DNA of 64,000 bases from Winogradskyella sp046545555 (GTDB lineage Bacteria > Bacteroidota > Bacteroidia > Flavobacteriales > Flavobacteriaceae). The first letter of the stretch is position 1. Each line of letters opens with the position of its first letter. Location: the NCBI RefSeq assembly GCF_046545555.1, contig NZ_JBHZTH010000001.1, positions 992,001-1,056,000 on the forward strand. Reading direction: 5' to 3'. The notes beneath the pieces are model-generated. The model did not search any database. It was not told the DNA's origin and worked only from the letters and a program-made list of their open reading frames with translations. The translations under genes and the position numbers were made by a program. Positions 54,288 through 63,933 of the stretch are shown here, piece by piece.

Positions 54288-56393
54288 ATGAAGACAATTA
54301 CGAAGAAATTTAAATATGTAGATTATTTGTGGGATGATGGGAAGGCTGCTTCTCTTGGTGATAACCAAGTAGATTTATTTTTATATCGTTCAAATATATT
54401 AGGAGCAGATTTAAGAATCACCAATTATGGTGGTGGTAACACAAGTTGCAGAACTATTGAGAAAGATCCGCTAACAAATGAAGACGTTGAGGTAATGTGG
54501 ATTAAGGGTTCTGGTGGTGATATTGGAACATTAAATAGAAGCGGAATAGCTGGAATTTATACAAAAAGACTACGGGATTTGAAAAAAGTCTATGGTGGTT
54601 TAGAGGATGAAGATCGTATGGTCGGCCTATTTAATCATTGTATTTATGATTTAGATAGTAAAGCACCCTCAATAGATACGCCTTTACACGGCTTGCTGCC
54701 ATTTGCTCATATAGATCACTTGCATCCAGACGCGTTAATTGCTGTTGCCGCTGCTAAAGACAGCGAAAAAGTAACTAAAGAAATCTGGGGAGATACAATG
54801 GGTTGGGTGCCATGGCAGCGTCCTGGTTTTGACCTAGGTCTTCAAATTGAAAAGTGTTTAGCCGATAATCCAGGCATTAGAGGTATCGTATTAGGTTCTC
54901 ACGGTTTATTTACTTGGGGAGATACATCTTATGAATGTTATATGAATAGTTTAGAGGTTATTGAAATGGCGTCTGAATTTATTGAGAAAAAAATAAAAGA
55001 AAAAGGCAGTGTATTTGGTGGTCAAAAAATTGAGAGTTTACCAAAGGAGGAGCGTTTAGAAAAAGCGGCTCAAATTATGCCTTTGTTAAGAGGATTGTGT
55101 TCGTCTGAAAACAGAATGATTGGTCATTTTTCTGATACAGATGTGGTTATGGAATACATCAACAGTAATGATTTAGAACGATTGGCGCCCATGGGTACGT
55201 CTTGTCCAGATCACTTCTTAAGAACAAAAATTCAGCCGTTAGTATTAACTTTAGATAAGAATGAAGATCTGTCTGACGCTGATGCTATTTTTAAGAAATT
55301 AGAACCAGCATTTGAAGCTTATAGAAAAGAATATGCAGACTATTACAATACTTGCAAAAAGGATAATAGTCCTGCAATGCGAGATGCAAATCCTGTAATA
55401 ATCATTTACCCAGGTGTTGGAATGTTTAGTTTTGCGAAAAATAAACAAACAACACGTGTGGCTAATGAGTTTTATATCAATGCCATTAATGTAATGCGAG
55501 GTGCAGAAGCTATAACTGAATATACATCTTTACCAAGACAAGAAGCTTTTGATATTGAGTACTGGTTATTAGAAGAAGCGAAATTACAGCGTATGCCTAA
55601 AGAGCAGCCGCTATCAAGAAAAGTAGCATTTGTAACAGGTGCTGGAGGCGGAATAGGTAAAGCTATTGCAGACAAATTAGCTGCCGAAGGAGCTAATGTT
55701 GTTTTAACAGATATTAATGAAGAAAGTCTTGTAACTGCTAATGCAACATACAAAAGAGATGTATCAACGTATGCTGTTTGTGATGTCACAAGTACAGAAT
55801 CTATAGAAAATGCTTACAAGAAGACATGTGTTGAGTTTGGCGGAGTTGATATTGTTGTGCATAGTGCAGGGTTAGCAATTTCTAAACCTTTATTAGATAC
55901 TACGGATAAAGACTGGAATATTTTGCAAAGTATTTTGGTAAAAGGACAGTTTGATCTTGCTAAGCAATTTTCAGCAATTACACGCAAACAAGGACTTGGT
56001 GGTGACTATATTGCTATCGCAAGTAAAAATGGATTAGTCGCAGGTCCTAATAATGTAGCCTATGGTACTGCAAAAGCAGCACAACAACATATGGTACGTC
56101 TATTAGCGGCAGAATTAGCACAAGATAAAGTAAGGGTAAATACAGTAAACCCAGATGGTGTTATTGTAGGTAGTAAAATATGGGAAGGTGCTTGGGCCGA
56201 AGGTCGTGCTAAAGCCAACGGTATTACAGTAGAAGAATTACCAGCATTTTATGCCAAAAGAAATTTATTAAATGAAATTATCACTCCAGATGATATTGCA
56301 AATGGTGTATTTTCTTTCGTTGGATTACTCGATAAATCTACAGGAAACATTCTAAATGTAGATGGTGGTATGGCTAACGCCTTTGTAAGATAA
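54288..56393 (+). CDS. rhaEW: Bifunctional L-rhamnulose-1-phosphate aldolase / L-lactaldehyde dehydrogenase
   Basis: A 701-residue protein from the ATG at 54288 (MKTITKKFKYV); the longer TTG frame at 54258 overlaps the -7 box of site H. Residues about 15-410 are a class II aldolase domain (ITNYGGGNTSCR, WIKGSGGDIGT, DTPLHGLLPFAHIDHLHPDA with the zinc histidines, GLFTWG). Residues about 445-701 are a short-chain dehydrogenase (VTGAGGGIGKAIA with Gly451, HSAGLAISKP, YGTAK with Tyr592 and Lys596, NVDGGMANAF). The fusion splits rhamnulose-1-phosphate into DHAP and L-lactaldehyde and oxidises the latter to L-lactate, as in the B. subtilis RhaEW type. A terminator-like hairpin separates it from the isomerase gene. 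Confidence 0.95.
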   Translation: MKTITKKFKYVDYLWDDGKAASLGDNQVDLFLYRSNILGADLRITNYGGGNTSCRTIEKDPLTNEDVEVMWIKGSGGDIGTLNRSGIAGIYTKRLRDLKKVYGGLEDEDRMVGLFNHCIYDLDSKAPSIDTPLHGLLPFAHIDHLHPDALIAVAAAKDSEKVTKEIWGDTMGWVPWQRPGFDLGLQIEKCLADNPGIRGIVLGSHGLFTWGDTSYECYMNSLEVIEMASEFIEKKIKEKGSVFGGQKIESLPKEERLEKAAQIMPLLRGLCSSENRMIGHFSDTDVVMEYINSNDLERLAPMGTSCPDHFLRTKIQPLVLTLDKNEDLSDADAIFKKLEPAFEAYRKEYADYYNTCKKDNSPAMRDANPVIIIYPGVGMFSFAKNKQTTRVANEFYINAINVMRGAEAITEYTSLPRQEAFDIEYWLLEEAKLQRMPKEQPLSRKVAFVTGAGGGIGKAIADKLAAEGANVVLTDINEESLVTANATYKRDVSTYAVCDVTSTESIENAYKKTCVEFGGVDIVVHSAGLAISKPLLDTTDKDWNILQSILVKGQFDLAKQFSAITRKQGLGGDYIAIASKNGLVAGPNNVAYGTAKAAQQHMVRLLAAELAQDKVRVNTVNPDGVIVGSKIWEGAWAEGRAKANGITVEELPAFYAKRNLLNEIITPDDIANGVFSFVGLLDKSTGNILNVDGGMANAFVR

Positions 56394-56430
56394 TGACATT
56401 AAAAAACATATTTGTTTAGTTTAGTTAAGA

Positions 56431-56475
56431 AAACTTCCAAAAGTTCTAACAGAAGTATTGGAAGTTTCTTTTTTA
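56431..56475 (+). terminator. Terminator-like hairpin inside the rhamnose operon
   Basis: A perfect 10-bp stem aaacttccaa / ttggaagttt (56431-56440 with 56458-56467) with a 17-base loop followed by cttttttat. It lies between the aldolase/dehydrogenase and isomerase genes, so it probably lowers downstream expression. Confidence 0.7.
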
Positions 56476-56491
56476 TGAATAATTTTAAATT

Positions 56492-57772
56492 ATGAGAATA
56501 GATAAAAATCAAATTTCTGAGTACAATAAAAATGAATTGCAAAATCATAATGAAAACTTTGATTTTTTAGCAAATAGGCTAACTAAAAATGGTTATAATG
56601 TTTCTGATATTATTTCAAAATTATCTGAATTCCAAGTCGCTATACCAAGTTGGGCTTTGGGGGCAGGTGGAACCCGTTTTGGACGTTTTGGATTCTATGG
56701 CGAACCATCAAACTTAGAAGAAAAAATTGCAGATGTTGGTATTTTGCACAGTTTAACCCAAACGGCAGGAGCTGTATCTTTACATATTCCATGGGACGTA
56801 CCTTCAGATTATAAAGCTATTAAAGAAAAGGCGGATGCTTTGCATATAAAATTTGATGCCGTAAATTCTAATACGTTTCAAGATCAAAATGGAGCATCAG
56901 AAACTTATAAATATGGTTCTTTAAGTAATACGAGTAAGGCTGTTAGAGACCAAGCCATACAACATAATTTAGATGTTATTAATATTGGCGATAAATTAGG
57001 GTCTAAAGCCTTAACAGTTTGGTTAGCAGATGGCTCTAGTTTTCCAGGACAAAATAATTTTCAAACTGCATTTCAAAACACGCAAGATAGTTTAATCGAT
57101 ATCTACAAAGGGTTGCCAGACGACTGGAAATTATTAGTAGAATATAAACCCTACGAACCTAATTTTTACAGTACAGTAATTCAAGATTGGGGAGCATCTT
57201 TAATGTTGGCAAATGGATGTGGTGATAAGGCTTATACACTTGTTGATTTAGGTCATCATTTACCAAACTCCAACATAGAACAAATTGTTTCTATTTTGCA
57301 ATTAAAAGGAAAGCTTGGCGGCTTCCACTTTAATGATAGTAAATATGGAGACGATGATTTAACTGTTGGTAGTATTAAGCCATACTCACTATTCTTAATT
57401 TTTAATGAATTGGTTTATGGTATGGAAAATAATCCACAAAATCCGGATTTGGCTTGGATGATAGATGCCAGTCATAATATTAAAGATCCATTAGAAGATT
57501 TAATTCAATCTTTAGAAGCTATACAAGAAGCATATGCAAAGGCACTTTTGGTAGATCAAAATTTACTTAGGGCAGCACAAAATGATAATGACGTCGTAAA
57601 ATGCCAAGAAATTCTGCAGAATGCCTACCGAACAGATGTTAGACCTTTAATTGAAAAGGCGCGCTTAAATGTAGGTGGAGTTATCAGTCCAATTAATGCT
57701 TATAGAGCTTTAGATGTAAGAGGTCAGCTTATTAAAGAGAGAGGTAAAAATACTGTAGCTACAGGTTTATAA
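56492..57772 (+). CDS. rhaI: L-rhamnose isomerase (RhaI type)
   Basis: A 426-residue cytosolic TIM barrel that converts L-rhamnose to L-rhamnulose. The metal ligands can be placed: Glu217 (LLVEYKPYEP), Asp252 (VDLGHH), His279 (GGFHFND) and Asp325 (WMIDASHN). Their spacing (35, 27, 46) is identical to that of Glu219, Asp254, His281 and Asp327 that I recall for the Pseudomonas stutzeri enzyme, so this is the RhaI-like rather than the E. coli RhaA-like form. Length agrees with that family. It lies 19 bp before the kinase gene. Confidence 0.95.
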   Translation: MRIDKNQISEYNKNELQNHNENFDFLANRLTKNGYNVSDIISKLSEFQVAIPSWALGAGGTRFGRFGFYGEPSNLEEKIADVGILHSLTQTAGAVSLHIPWDVPSDYKAIKEKADALHIKFDAVNSNTFQDQNGASETYKYGSLSNTSKAVRDQAIQHNLDVINIGDKLGSKALTVWLADGSSFPGQNNFQTAFQNTQDSLIDIYKGLPDDWKLLVEYKPYEPNFYSTVIQDWGASLMLANGCGDKAYTLVDLGHHLPNSNIEQIVSILQLKGKLGGFHFNDSKYGDDDLTVGSIKPYSLFLIFNELVYGMENNPQNPDLAWMIDASHNIKDPLEDLIQSLEAIQEAYAKALLVDQNLLRAAQNDNDVVKCQEILQNAYRTDVRPLIEKARLNVGGVISPINAYRALDVRGQLIKERGKNTVATGL

Positions 57773-57790
57773 AACTAACGATCCCTCCTT

Positions 57791-59164
57791 ATGAAACAAA
57801 AAGTTACAGCCGTTTTTGATATTGGAAAAACCAATAAAAAGTTTTTTTTATTTGATAAAGATTTTAAAGAAGTACATAAAGAATATATTACATTCGATGA
57901 AATTGTTGATGAAGATGGACATCCTACAGAAAATCTTCCAGCATTGCAAAAGTGGTTGAAAGCTGTTTTTGATCGCATTTTAGAAGCAAAAGAATTTCAT
58001 ATAAAGGCAATCAACTTTTCAACTTATGGTGCAAGCTTCGTGCATATAGATGAAAATGGAGAGCCGCTAACACCACTTTACAATTACACAAAACCTTTAC
58101 CAGAGACAATAGTTACTTCTTTTTTTGAAGCATATGGCCCTAAAGAGGAGTTTCTTAAAACTACAGGCTGTGGCGATTTAAGTATGCTGAACTCTGGTTT
58201 ACAATTGTTTTGGTTAAAAAAGGCTAAACCAGAAGTTTTTAAAAAAATTAAATATTCTCTACACTTACCACAATACTTAAGTTATATTTTTACAGGTATT
58301 CCATTAAGTGAATATACAAGTATAGGTTGTCATACAGCGTTATGGGATTACAGTAAGAAAGATTACCATAGTTGGGTGTATAAAGAAGGATTTGATAATA
58401 TTTTACCACCTATTGTTTCAACAGAAACTAGTATCAATATGAATTATAATGGTAATCGTATTAAGATAGGTGTTGGTATTCATGATAGTTCTTCGGCACT
58501 TCTTCCCTACGTAAGAAGTATCAAAAACAAGTTTGTTTTAGTATCTACTGGGACTTGGAGTATTGTTTTTAATCCATTTGCGGAGCATGCTATTTCAGAC
58601 GTTAATGATAATGAGGATGCTCTAAACTATATGCGAATTAATGGAAGACCTGTTAAAGCAACGCGTATGTTTTTGGGTAATGAATATAAAGTACAAGTCG
58701 CTAAGTTAGATAAGCATTTTGGTGTTGATGATGATTACCATAGAAAGGTGAAATTTGATTACAATACCTATTTTGAGATCATGCAAGATTTTCAGCATTG
58801 TTTCAAGTGGGAAAGTATAACAGATAAAGACATGCCTGCTAAAACTAGTATTTCTTATACTAAATACGAACATGCTTATCACCAACTAATGATAGAACTT
58901 GTTTTACTTCAAATCGGTTGTATTAGAGAGGCACTTGGTCGCGATGAAATTGCTAAAATTTACGTCGATGGTGGCTTTAGTAACAATGATATTTATATCA
59001 AGTTACTTTCGCATCACTTTAGAGGTAAAAAATTAAGAACCACTAAAGCGTCTTTAGGATCTGCTTTAGGTGCGGCTATTTCAATATCAGATACCAAGTT
59101 AAATTCAAAGTTTTTGAAGAAAAACTACGCACTCAAAAAACATGTTCCTTTTATTATAAAATAA
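57791..59164 (+). CDS. rhaB: FGGY-family carbohydrate kinase, rhamnulokinase
   Basis: A 457-residue cytosolic kinase. The ATPase-like fold begins TAVFDIGKTNKKFFLFD (phosphate-1 loop). NFSTYGASFVHID, KIGVGIHDSSSALLPY, LVSTGTWSIVFNPF and YVDGGFSNNDIYIKLLS are FGGY landmarks (GIHDSS near residue 233 is the substrate-site Asp region). The role as rhamnulokinase (L-rhamnulose to L-rhamnulose-1-phosphate) rests on its place between the isomerase and lactate dehydrogenase genes with the aldolase upstream; by sequence alone fuculose or another ketose would also be possible. It is 4 bp before the next gene. Confidence 0.88.
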   Translation: MKQKVTAVFDIGKTNKKFFLFDKDFKEVHKEYITFDEIVDEDGHPTENLPALQKWLKAVFDRILEAKEFHIKAINFSTYGASFVHIDENGEPLTPLYNYTKPLPETIVTSFFEAYGPKEEFLKTTGCGDLSMLNSGLQLFWLKKAKPEVFKKIKYSLHLPQYLSYIFTGIPLSEYTSIGCHTALWDYSKKDYHSWVYKEGFDNILPPIVSTETSINMNYNGNRIKIGVGIHDSSSALLPYVRSIKNKFVLVSTGTWSIVFNPFAEHAISDVNDNEDALNYMRINGRPVKATRMFLGNEYKVQVAKLDKHFGVDDDYHRKVKFDYNTYFEIMQDFQHCFKWESITDKDMPAKTSISYTKYEHAYHQLMIELVLLQIGCIREALGRDEIAKIYVDGGFSNNDIYIKLLSHHFRGKKLRTTKASLGSALGAAISISDTKLNSKFLKKNYALKKHVPFIIK

Positions 59165-59168
59165 AGCT

Positions 59169-60317
59169 ATGGCAATAAAGTTTGATACACGTTATCCGTC
59201 AATTGATGATTTAAGAACTAAAGCGCAAAAGAAGATTCCAAAATTTGCTTTTGAGTATTTGGATGGTGGGTGTAATGAAGATGTTAATTTAATTAGAAAC
59301 ACGGCAGAATTAAGAGAAGTACAATTACAACCAAATTATTTAAGAAAACATGGAGGTTCATCTACCAAAACTAAATTATTTGGTATAGAATATGATGCAC
59401 CATTTGGTATTTCACCAATTGGTTTGCAAGGTCTTATGTGGCCAAATTCGCCAGAGATTTTAGCTAAGGCGGCTTTTAAACACAATATCCCATTTATATT
59501 AAGTACGGTTACCACAACTAGTATTGAGCGTGCTGCAGAGTTAACAGAGGGGAAAGCTTGGTTTCAATTATATCATCCTGCAAAGGACGAATTAAGAAAT
59601 GATATTTTAAAAAGAGCAGAAGCCGCAGAATGCCCTGTATTAGTCATTTTATGTGATGTACCGAGTTTTGGTTTTAGACCAAGAGATATAAGAAATGGTT
59701 TGGCTATGCCACCAAAAATGAACATTAGTAATATTTTACAAGCCATTGGGAGACCACATTGGAGTTTGCAAACCTTGAAGTACGGTATTCCTGGTTTTGC
59801 AAATCTTTTGCCATATATGCCAAAAGGTTTAGACTTAAAGCAATTGGGTAAATTTATGGACGAAACATTCTCTGGGCGTTTAAACGAAGAAAAGATAAAG
59901 CCAATTCGCGATATGTGGAAAGGTAAAATTGTTTTAAAAGGTGTAGCTTCTCATTACGATGCGGAGCAAGCCATTAGACTTGGTTTAGATGGTATAATTG
60001 TTTCTAATCATGGAGGACGACAATTAGATGCAGGCGAGTCTTCAATAAAGCCATTAACATCTATTGCAGAAAAATATGGTGATCAAATTGAGGTGATGAT
60101 GGATAGTGGTATTCGCTCTGGGCCAGATGTGGCGAGAGCATTAGCATCTGGTGCTAAATTTACCTTTATGGGACGTTCATTTATGTATGGTGTCTCAGCT
60201 TTAGGAAACAAGGGTGGTGATCATACCATTTCATTATTAAAAACAGAATTACAACAAGTTATGGAGCAATTATGTTGTGAGAAAACAAGCGATTTTCCTG
60301 AGCATTTAATTAAATAA
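59169..60317 (+). CDS. lldD: FMN-dependent L-lactate dehydrogenase (alpha-hydroxy-acid oxidase family)
   Basis: A 382-residue protein. KIPKFAFEYLDGGCNEDVNLIRN opens it, PFGISPIGLQGLMWP and LSTVTTTSIE form the FMN-binding strands, AWFQLYHPAKDE contributes the substrate-site Tyr, IVSNHGGRQLDAGES carries the catalytic His281 and Arg284, and MMDSGIRSGPDVARALASGAKFTFMGRSFMYG is the FMN phosphate site. It oxidises the L-lactate made by the upstream fusion enzyme to pyruvate, feeding electrons to quinones (family knowledge). Its presence in this operon completes the route from rhamnose to central metabolism. Confidence 0.94.
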   Translation: MAIKFDTRYPSIDDLRTKAQKKIPKFAFEYLDGGCNEDVNLIRNTAELREVQLQPNYLRKHGGSSTKTKLFGIEYDAPFGISPIGLQGLMWPNSPEILAKAAFKHNIPFILSTVTTTSIERAAELTEGKAWFQLYHPAKDELRNDILKRAEAAECPVLVILCDVPSFGFRPRDIRNGLAMPPKMNISNILQAIGRPHWSLQTLKYGIPGFANLLPYMPKGLDLKQLGKFMDETFSGRLNEEKIKPIRDMWKGKIVLKGVASHYDAEQAIRLGLDGIIVSNHGGRQLDAGESSIKPLTSIAEKYGDQIEVMMDSGIRSGPDVARALASGAKFTFMGRSFMYGVSALGNKGGDHTISLLKTELQQVMEQLCCEKTSDFPEHLIK

Positions 60318-60354
60318 TCTAAAAGTAACTAAGGACTAACTAAACCAAATAAAT

Positions 60355-61746
60355 ATGAACGAAGCTATAGAAGAAATTGAAGGAGGAGAATTTGAGAGAA
60401 CTCCAGTGCCAAAATCAAGACTTAAAGGCTGGAAAAGTTTTATAGGGATGTATGCAGGTGAGCACGCAGCCGGAACTGAATTTATGATTGGGCCATTGTT
60501 TTTGACTGCAGGTGTTAGTGCTTTCGACTTAATTATTGGATTACTAATAGGAAATTTATTAGCAGTTTTAAGTTGGAGATTTTTAACAGCTGAGATTGCT
60601 GTAAAAAATAGACTAACGTTATATTTTCAATTAGAGAAAATTTGTGGTAAAAAATTGGTTACGGGTTACAATCTTGCTAATGGTATTCTTTTTTGTTTTT
60701 TAGCAGGTTCTATGATAACTGTTTCTGCTACAGCAGTCGGTATTCCTTTTGATATGCCAATGCCTAAACTTACCGATACTATGCCTAATGGAATAACTTG
60801 GGTAATAATAGTGATATTAATAGGTGCTGTAATTTCAATAATAGCAGCGAGAGGTTATGATACCGTAACCAAAGCAGCTAATTGGATGTCTCCAATTATT
60901 GTGGTTGCGTTTTTAGCCTGCGGAGTGGTGGCACTTAATCAGTTAGGTGTGTCTAGTTTTTCAGATTTTTGGAATATTTGGGGAGAAGGCTCAGAGCCTT
61001 TTCCAGGGCAAATAAAATTCACGTTTTGGCATGTGGTTATATGGTCTTGGTTTGCCAACGGTGCTATGCATATTGGTATGTCTGATTTGTCAGTATTCAG
61101 ATTCGCTAAAAAAGCAAAAGCAGGTTGGACTACGGCAGCCGGAATGTACGTTGGTCACTACATGGCTTGGATAGCTGCAGCTTTATTGTACGCAGTTTAT
61201 TTGAAGTCTCCAGAAGCACAGGCGTTTTTAAGCAATGGCGATGCACCACCTGTAGCACCAGGTCCTTTGGCAAATAATGCTATTGGGTTTTTTGGCATTA
61301 TAGCAGTAGTACTTGCAGGATGGACCACAGCAAACCCTACTATTTATAGAGCAGGTTTAGCATTTCAGGCTATTTTACCGAAACTATCAACTGCTAAGGT
61401 GACTATTATTGCCGGAGCGATTGCTACAATAGCAGGCCTATTTCCAGCTTTTGCAATGAAACTTTTAGGTTTTGTAGCGCTTTACGGTTTTATATTAGCT
61501 CCTTTTGGTGCTATTATCGTTTTTGAACACTTCTTTCATAAAAAAGTAGGTATTGTAAAGAATTATGCAGAATCCGCAAATTTATCTTTTAATAAATCTG
61601 TGTTTTTGGCTTGGGCATTAAGCTTTGGATTATTCTATTTTATATCTGTGCAATTTGATGTGTTTTTATCTTTCGTAACCCTTCCTGCCTGGTTGCTGTG
61701 CGGTATTTTATTTTTGGTATTTAGTAAATATTTTCAAAAGCGATAG
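60355..61746 (+). CDS. NCS1-type permease, candidate L-rhamnose transporter
   Basis: A 463-residue membrane protein with about 12 predicted helices of the cytosine/purine permease type (PF02133). GEHAAGTEFMIGPLFLTAGVSAFDLIIG, SWRFLTAEIAVKNRLTLYFQLEKICG, ARGYDTVTKAANWMSPIIVV and AVVLAGWTTANPTIYRAGLAFQAI are family-like segments. Known members carry nucleobases, allantoin or hydantoins. Here it is embedded in the rhamnose operon, which otherwise lacks any sugar transporter, so uptake of L-rhamnose or of a lactate-like product is the best inference. Confidence 0.8.
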   Translation: MNEAIEEIEGGEFERTPVPKSRLKGWKSFIGMYAGEHAAGTEFMIGPLFLTAGVSAFDLIIGLLIGNLLAVLSWRFLTAEIAVKNRLTLYFQLEKICGKKLVTGYNLANGILFCFLAGSMITVSATAVGIPFDMPMPKLTDTMPNGITWVIIVILIGAVISIIAARGYDTVTKAANWMSPIIVVAFLACGVVALNQLGVSSFSDFWNIWGEGSEPFPGQIKFTFWHVVIWSWFANGAMHIGMSDLSVFRFAKKAKAGWTTAAGMYVGHYMAWIAAALLYAVYLKSPEAQAFLSNGDAPPVAPGPLANNAIGFFGIIAVVLAGWTTANPTIYRAGLAFQAILPKLSTAKVTIIAGAIATIAGLFPAFAMKLLGFVALYGFILAPFGAIIVFEHFFHKKVGIVKNYAESANLSFNKSVFLAWALSFGLFYFISVQFDVFLSFVTLPAWLLCGILFLVFSKYFQKR

Positions 61747-61799
61747 TTGTTTTTACTACAATTCACAGATTTAAAAAATTAAAGTCAAACTAATAGCAT

Positions 61800-62702
61800 A
61801 TGTTTAGAATAAAACAATGTCAGTGTGAAAAGACCAAACATAATGCCATTGAAATTTCTAATTCTGAAACAAATACATTCGCCAAAATAAATTTAAGACA
61901 AGGTGCTAGGTTACAAGAACTAATTATTGGCAGTCATCATATTATTAATGAGATGAAGGACTTAGAATATTCTAGTACCTATGCGTCGTCTATTTTGTTT
62001 CCATTCGCTAATAGAATAAAGGACGGTAGTTATGCATTTCAAAACAATAACTATCAGTTTCCTATTAATGAAACCGAACTTAATAATGCCTTACACGGAT
62101 TAGTTTTTAATAAAGAATTTGAAGTATTGCATCGTGAAACAAAAGTAGATTATGCTTCAATTGTTTTGTTTTACAAAGAAACTAAACATTCTGTAGGTTT
62201 TCCTTATACTTTCAATATTCAATTAACATATAGGTTAACAGAAAGTGTATTAACTTTAACTGCGGATATCACAAATACAGATTCAAAAATATTTCCATTT
62301 ACTGTAGGTTGGCATCCTTATTTTAAGAGCAGCGATAGGTACAATAGTTCGGTAATTTTTGATTCTAATAAAAAACTAAAATTAGATGATCGATGTATTA
62401 CTGCAGGTGAAGAGATAGACGAAAATTTTGGATTAGTAACAGTTAAAAATCAAGAGTTAGATGATTGTTATATTTTAAAATCTAACCTTATTAAATTTAA
62501 AACACCAAAATATATACTAGAGCTTATTAGTTCTGAAAAGAAAAGTTTTTTACAACTTTACACACCACCAAATCCATATATGCTAGCTATAGAACCAACA
62601 ACAGGAGTTTCGGATAGTTTTAATAATGGTATGGGTTTAAAAACATTAAAGCCTCAAGAGACTTATCAAATAGAATGGTTTTTAAATATAAAGAATAATT
62701 AA
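61800..62702 (+). CDS. Aldose 1-epimerase (galactose-mutarotase-like)
   Basis: A 300-residue cytosolic protein without a signal. FANRIKDGSYAFQNNNYQFPINE, NNALHGLVFNKEFEVL (first active-site His), FTVGWHPYFKSSDRYN (second His), LDDCYIL and MLAIEPTTGVSDSFNNG with the catalytic Glu near the end are the aldose-1-epimerase pattern. It interconverts sugar anomers. Since RhaM is also present at 10576, this enzyme may serve another product of the locus such as xylose, glucuronate or glucose. It follows the permease gene by 53 bp. Confidence 0.92.
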   Translation: MFRIKQCQCEKTKHNAIEISNSETNTFAKINLRQGARLQELIIGSHHIINEMKDLEYSSTYASSILFPFANRIKDGSYAFQNNNYQFPINETELNNALHGLVFNKEFEVLHRETKVDYASIVLFYKETKHSVGFPYTFNIQLTYRLTESVLTLTADITNTDSKIFPFTVGWHPYFKSSDRYNSSVIFDSNKKLKLDDRCITAGEEIDENFGLVTVKNQELDDCYILKSNLIKFKTPKYILELISSEKKSFLQLYTPPNPYMLAIEPTTGVSDSFNNGMGLKTLKPQETYQIEWFLNIKNN

Positions 62703-62753
62703 AATATTCTTTAATTTAGGAGGCGTTAATATTCATAGAATTAAGTCATAATT

Positions 62754-63815
62754 ATGAGACAAAAGATACTATATAATGCCAAACTTAGTGTTGTGGTTTT
62801 TTTCATATTCTTGCTTTCTTCCTGTAAAAGTGAAGTAAAAAGTACTCCTAAAATAGAAGTGCCAAAAGGTATGGTTTGGGTAGATAGTAAAACATTTACT
62901 CAAGGTGCTAAAGTAGGTGATAAATATGCCATGCCGCGTGAAAAACCAGCGCATGAAGTTTTTGTCGATGGTTTTTTTATTGATATTACAGAAGTTACCA
63001 ATAAGGAATTTAAAACCTTTGTAGAGGCTACAAATTATATTACGGTTGCAGAAAGAGCTATTAATTGGGATGAGATGAAAAAAGATCTTCCATTAGGAAC
63101 ACCAAAACCACACGATTCTATATTGCAACCAGGTAGTTTGATTTTTAATAAAAACGTTGAGAAAGTAGCTTCTATGGGAAATTATTTACAATGGTGGACT
63201 TGGAAAATTGGCGCAAATTGGAAACATCCAGAAGGACCAGATAGCTCTATTGAAGGTAAGGACAATTATCCAGTAGTACATATAGCATTTGAGGATGCTT
63301 TGGCGTATTGTAAATGGGCAAACAGACGTTTACCAACAGAAGCAGAATGGGAAGCAGCGGCTCAAGGCGCTTCATTAGATAATATTTATACTTGGGGCAA
63401 TAATCCTGATATTTTAGATAAAAAAGCCAATACTTGGCAAGGTATTTTTCCTATTAAAAACGAGCCTAAAGATGGCTTTGGCTCTATTGCCCCTGTAAAA
63501 TCTTTTGATCCAAATTCAATTGGTGTATATGATATGCTTGGTAATGTTTGGGAACTAACGAGTGATTTATTTAACGTAAACTATTACAAAGAATTGGATA
63601 TAACTAATGTGCTCAATAATCCGAAAGGTTCAGAAAAAGCATATAGTCCTAGTAATCCATACCAGCAAGAACATATAATAAAAGGCGGATCTTTTTTATG
63701 TCATGCTTCATATTGTGCAAGTTTTAGAATTTCAGCGAGAATGGGTGTAAGTCCAGATTCAGCATCAGATCATTCAGGCTTTAGGACAGTTACAACCACA
63801 GATATGCTTAAATAA
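62754..63815 (+). CDS. Formylglycine-generating enzyme (sulfatase-modifying factor), exported lipoprotein
   Basis: A 353-residue protein. A lipoprotein signal ends LLSSC. The FGE-sulfatase domain (PF03781) shows KGMVWVDSKTFTQGAK, FFIDITEVTNKEFKTFVEAT, YPVVHIAFEDALAYCKWANRRLPTEAEWEAAAQG and GVYDMLGNVWELTSD. The copper-binding active-site pair is intact: GGSFLCHASYC with Cys316 and Cys321, followed by SFRISAR. It oxidises the Cys of C-x-P-x-R to formylglycine in sulfatases. Having a signal peptide, it would work in the periplasm on unfolded sulfatases just exported. It is the last gene of the rhamnose operon and presumably serves all seven sulfatases of the window. Confidence 0.95.
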   Translation: MRQKILYNAKLSVVVFFIFLLSSCKSEVKSTPKIEVPKGMVWVDSKTFTQGAKVGDKYAMPREKPAHEVFVDGFFIDITEVTNKEFKTFVEATNYITVAERAINWDEMKKDLPLGTPKPHDSILQPGSLIFNKNVEKVASMGNYLQWWTWKIGANWKHPEGPDSSIEGKDNYPVVHIAFEDALAYCKWANRRLPTEAEWEAAAQGASLDNIYTWGNNPDILDKKANTWQGIFPIKNEPKDGFGSIAPVKSFDPNSIGVYDMLGNVWELTSDLFNVNYYKELDITNVLNNPKGSEKAYSPSNPYQQEHIIKGGSFLCHASYCASFRISARMGVSPDSASDHSGFRTVTTTDMLK

Positions 63816-63933
63816 ATAATGTAGAAGTTATTCCGTAAGTCTTTCAAACTATAAATAGTATCAATTTCTTTTGGTATAAGTCAAATCTAGCTTTAACGTT
63901 ATCTAAAAGTGTATAGTTTCGAAGAAGGCTTGT

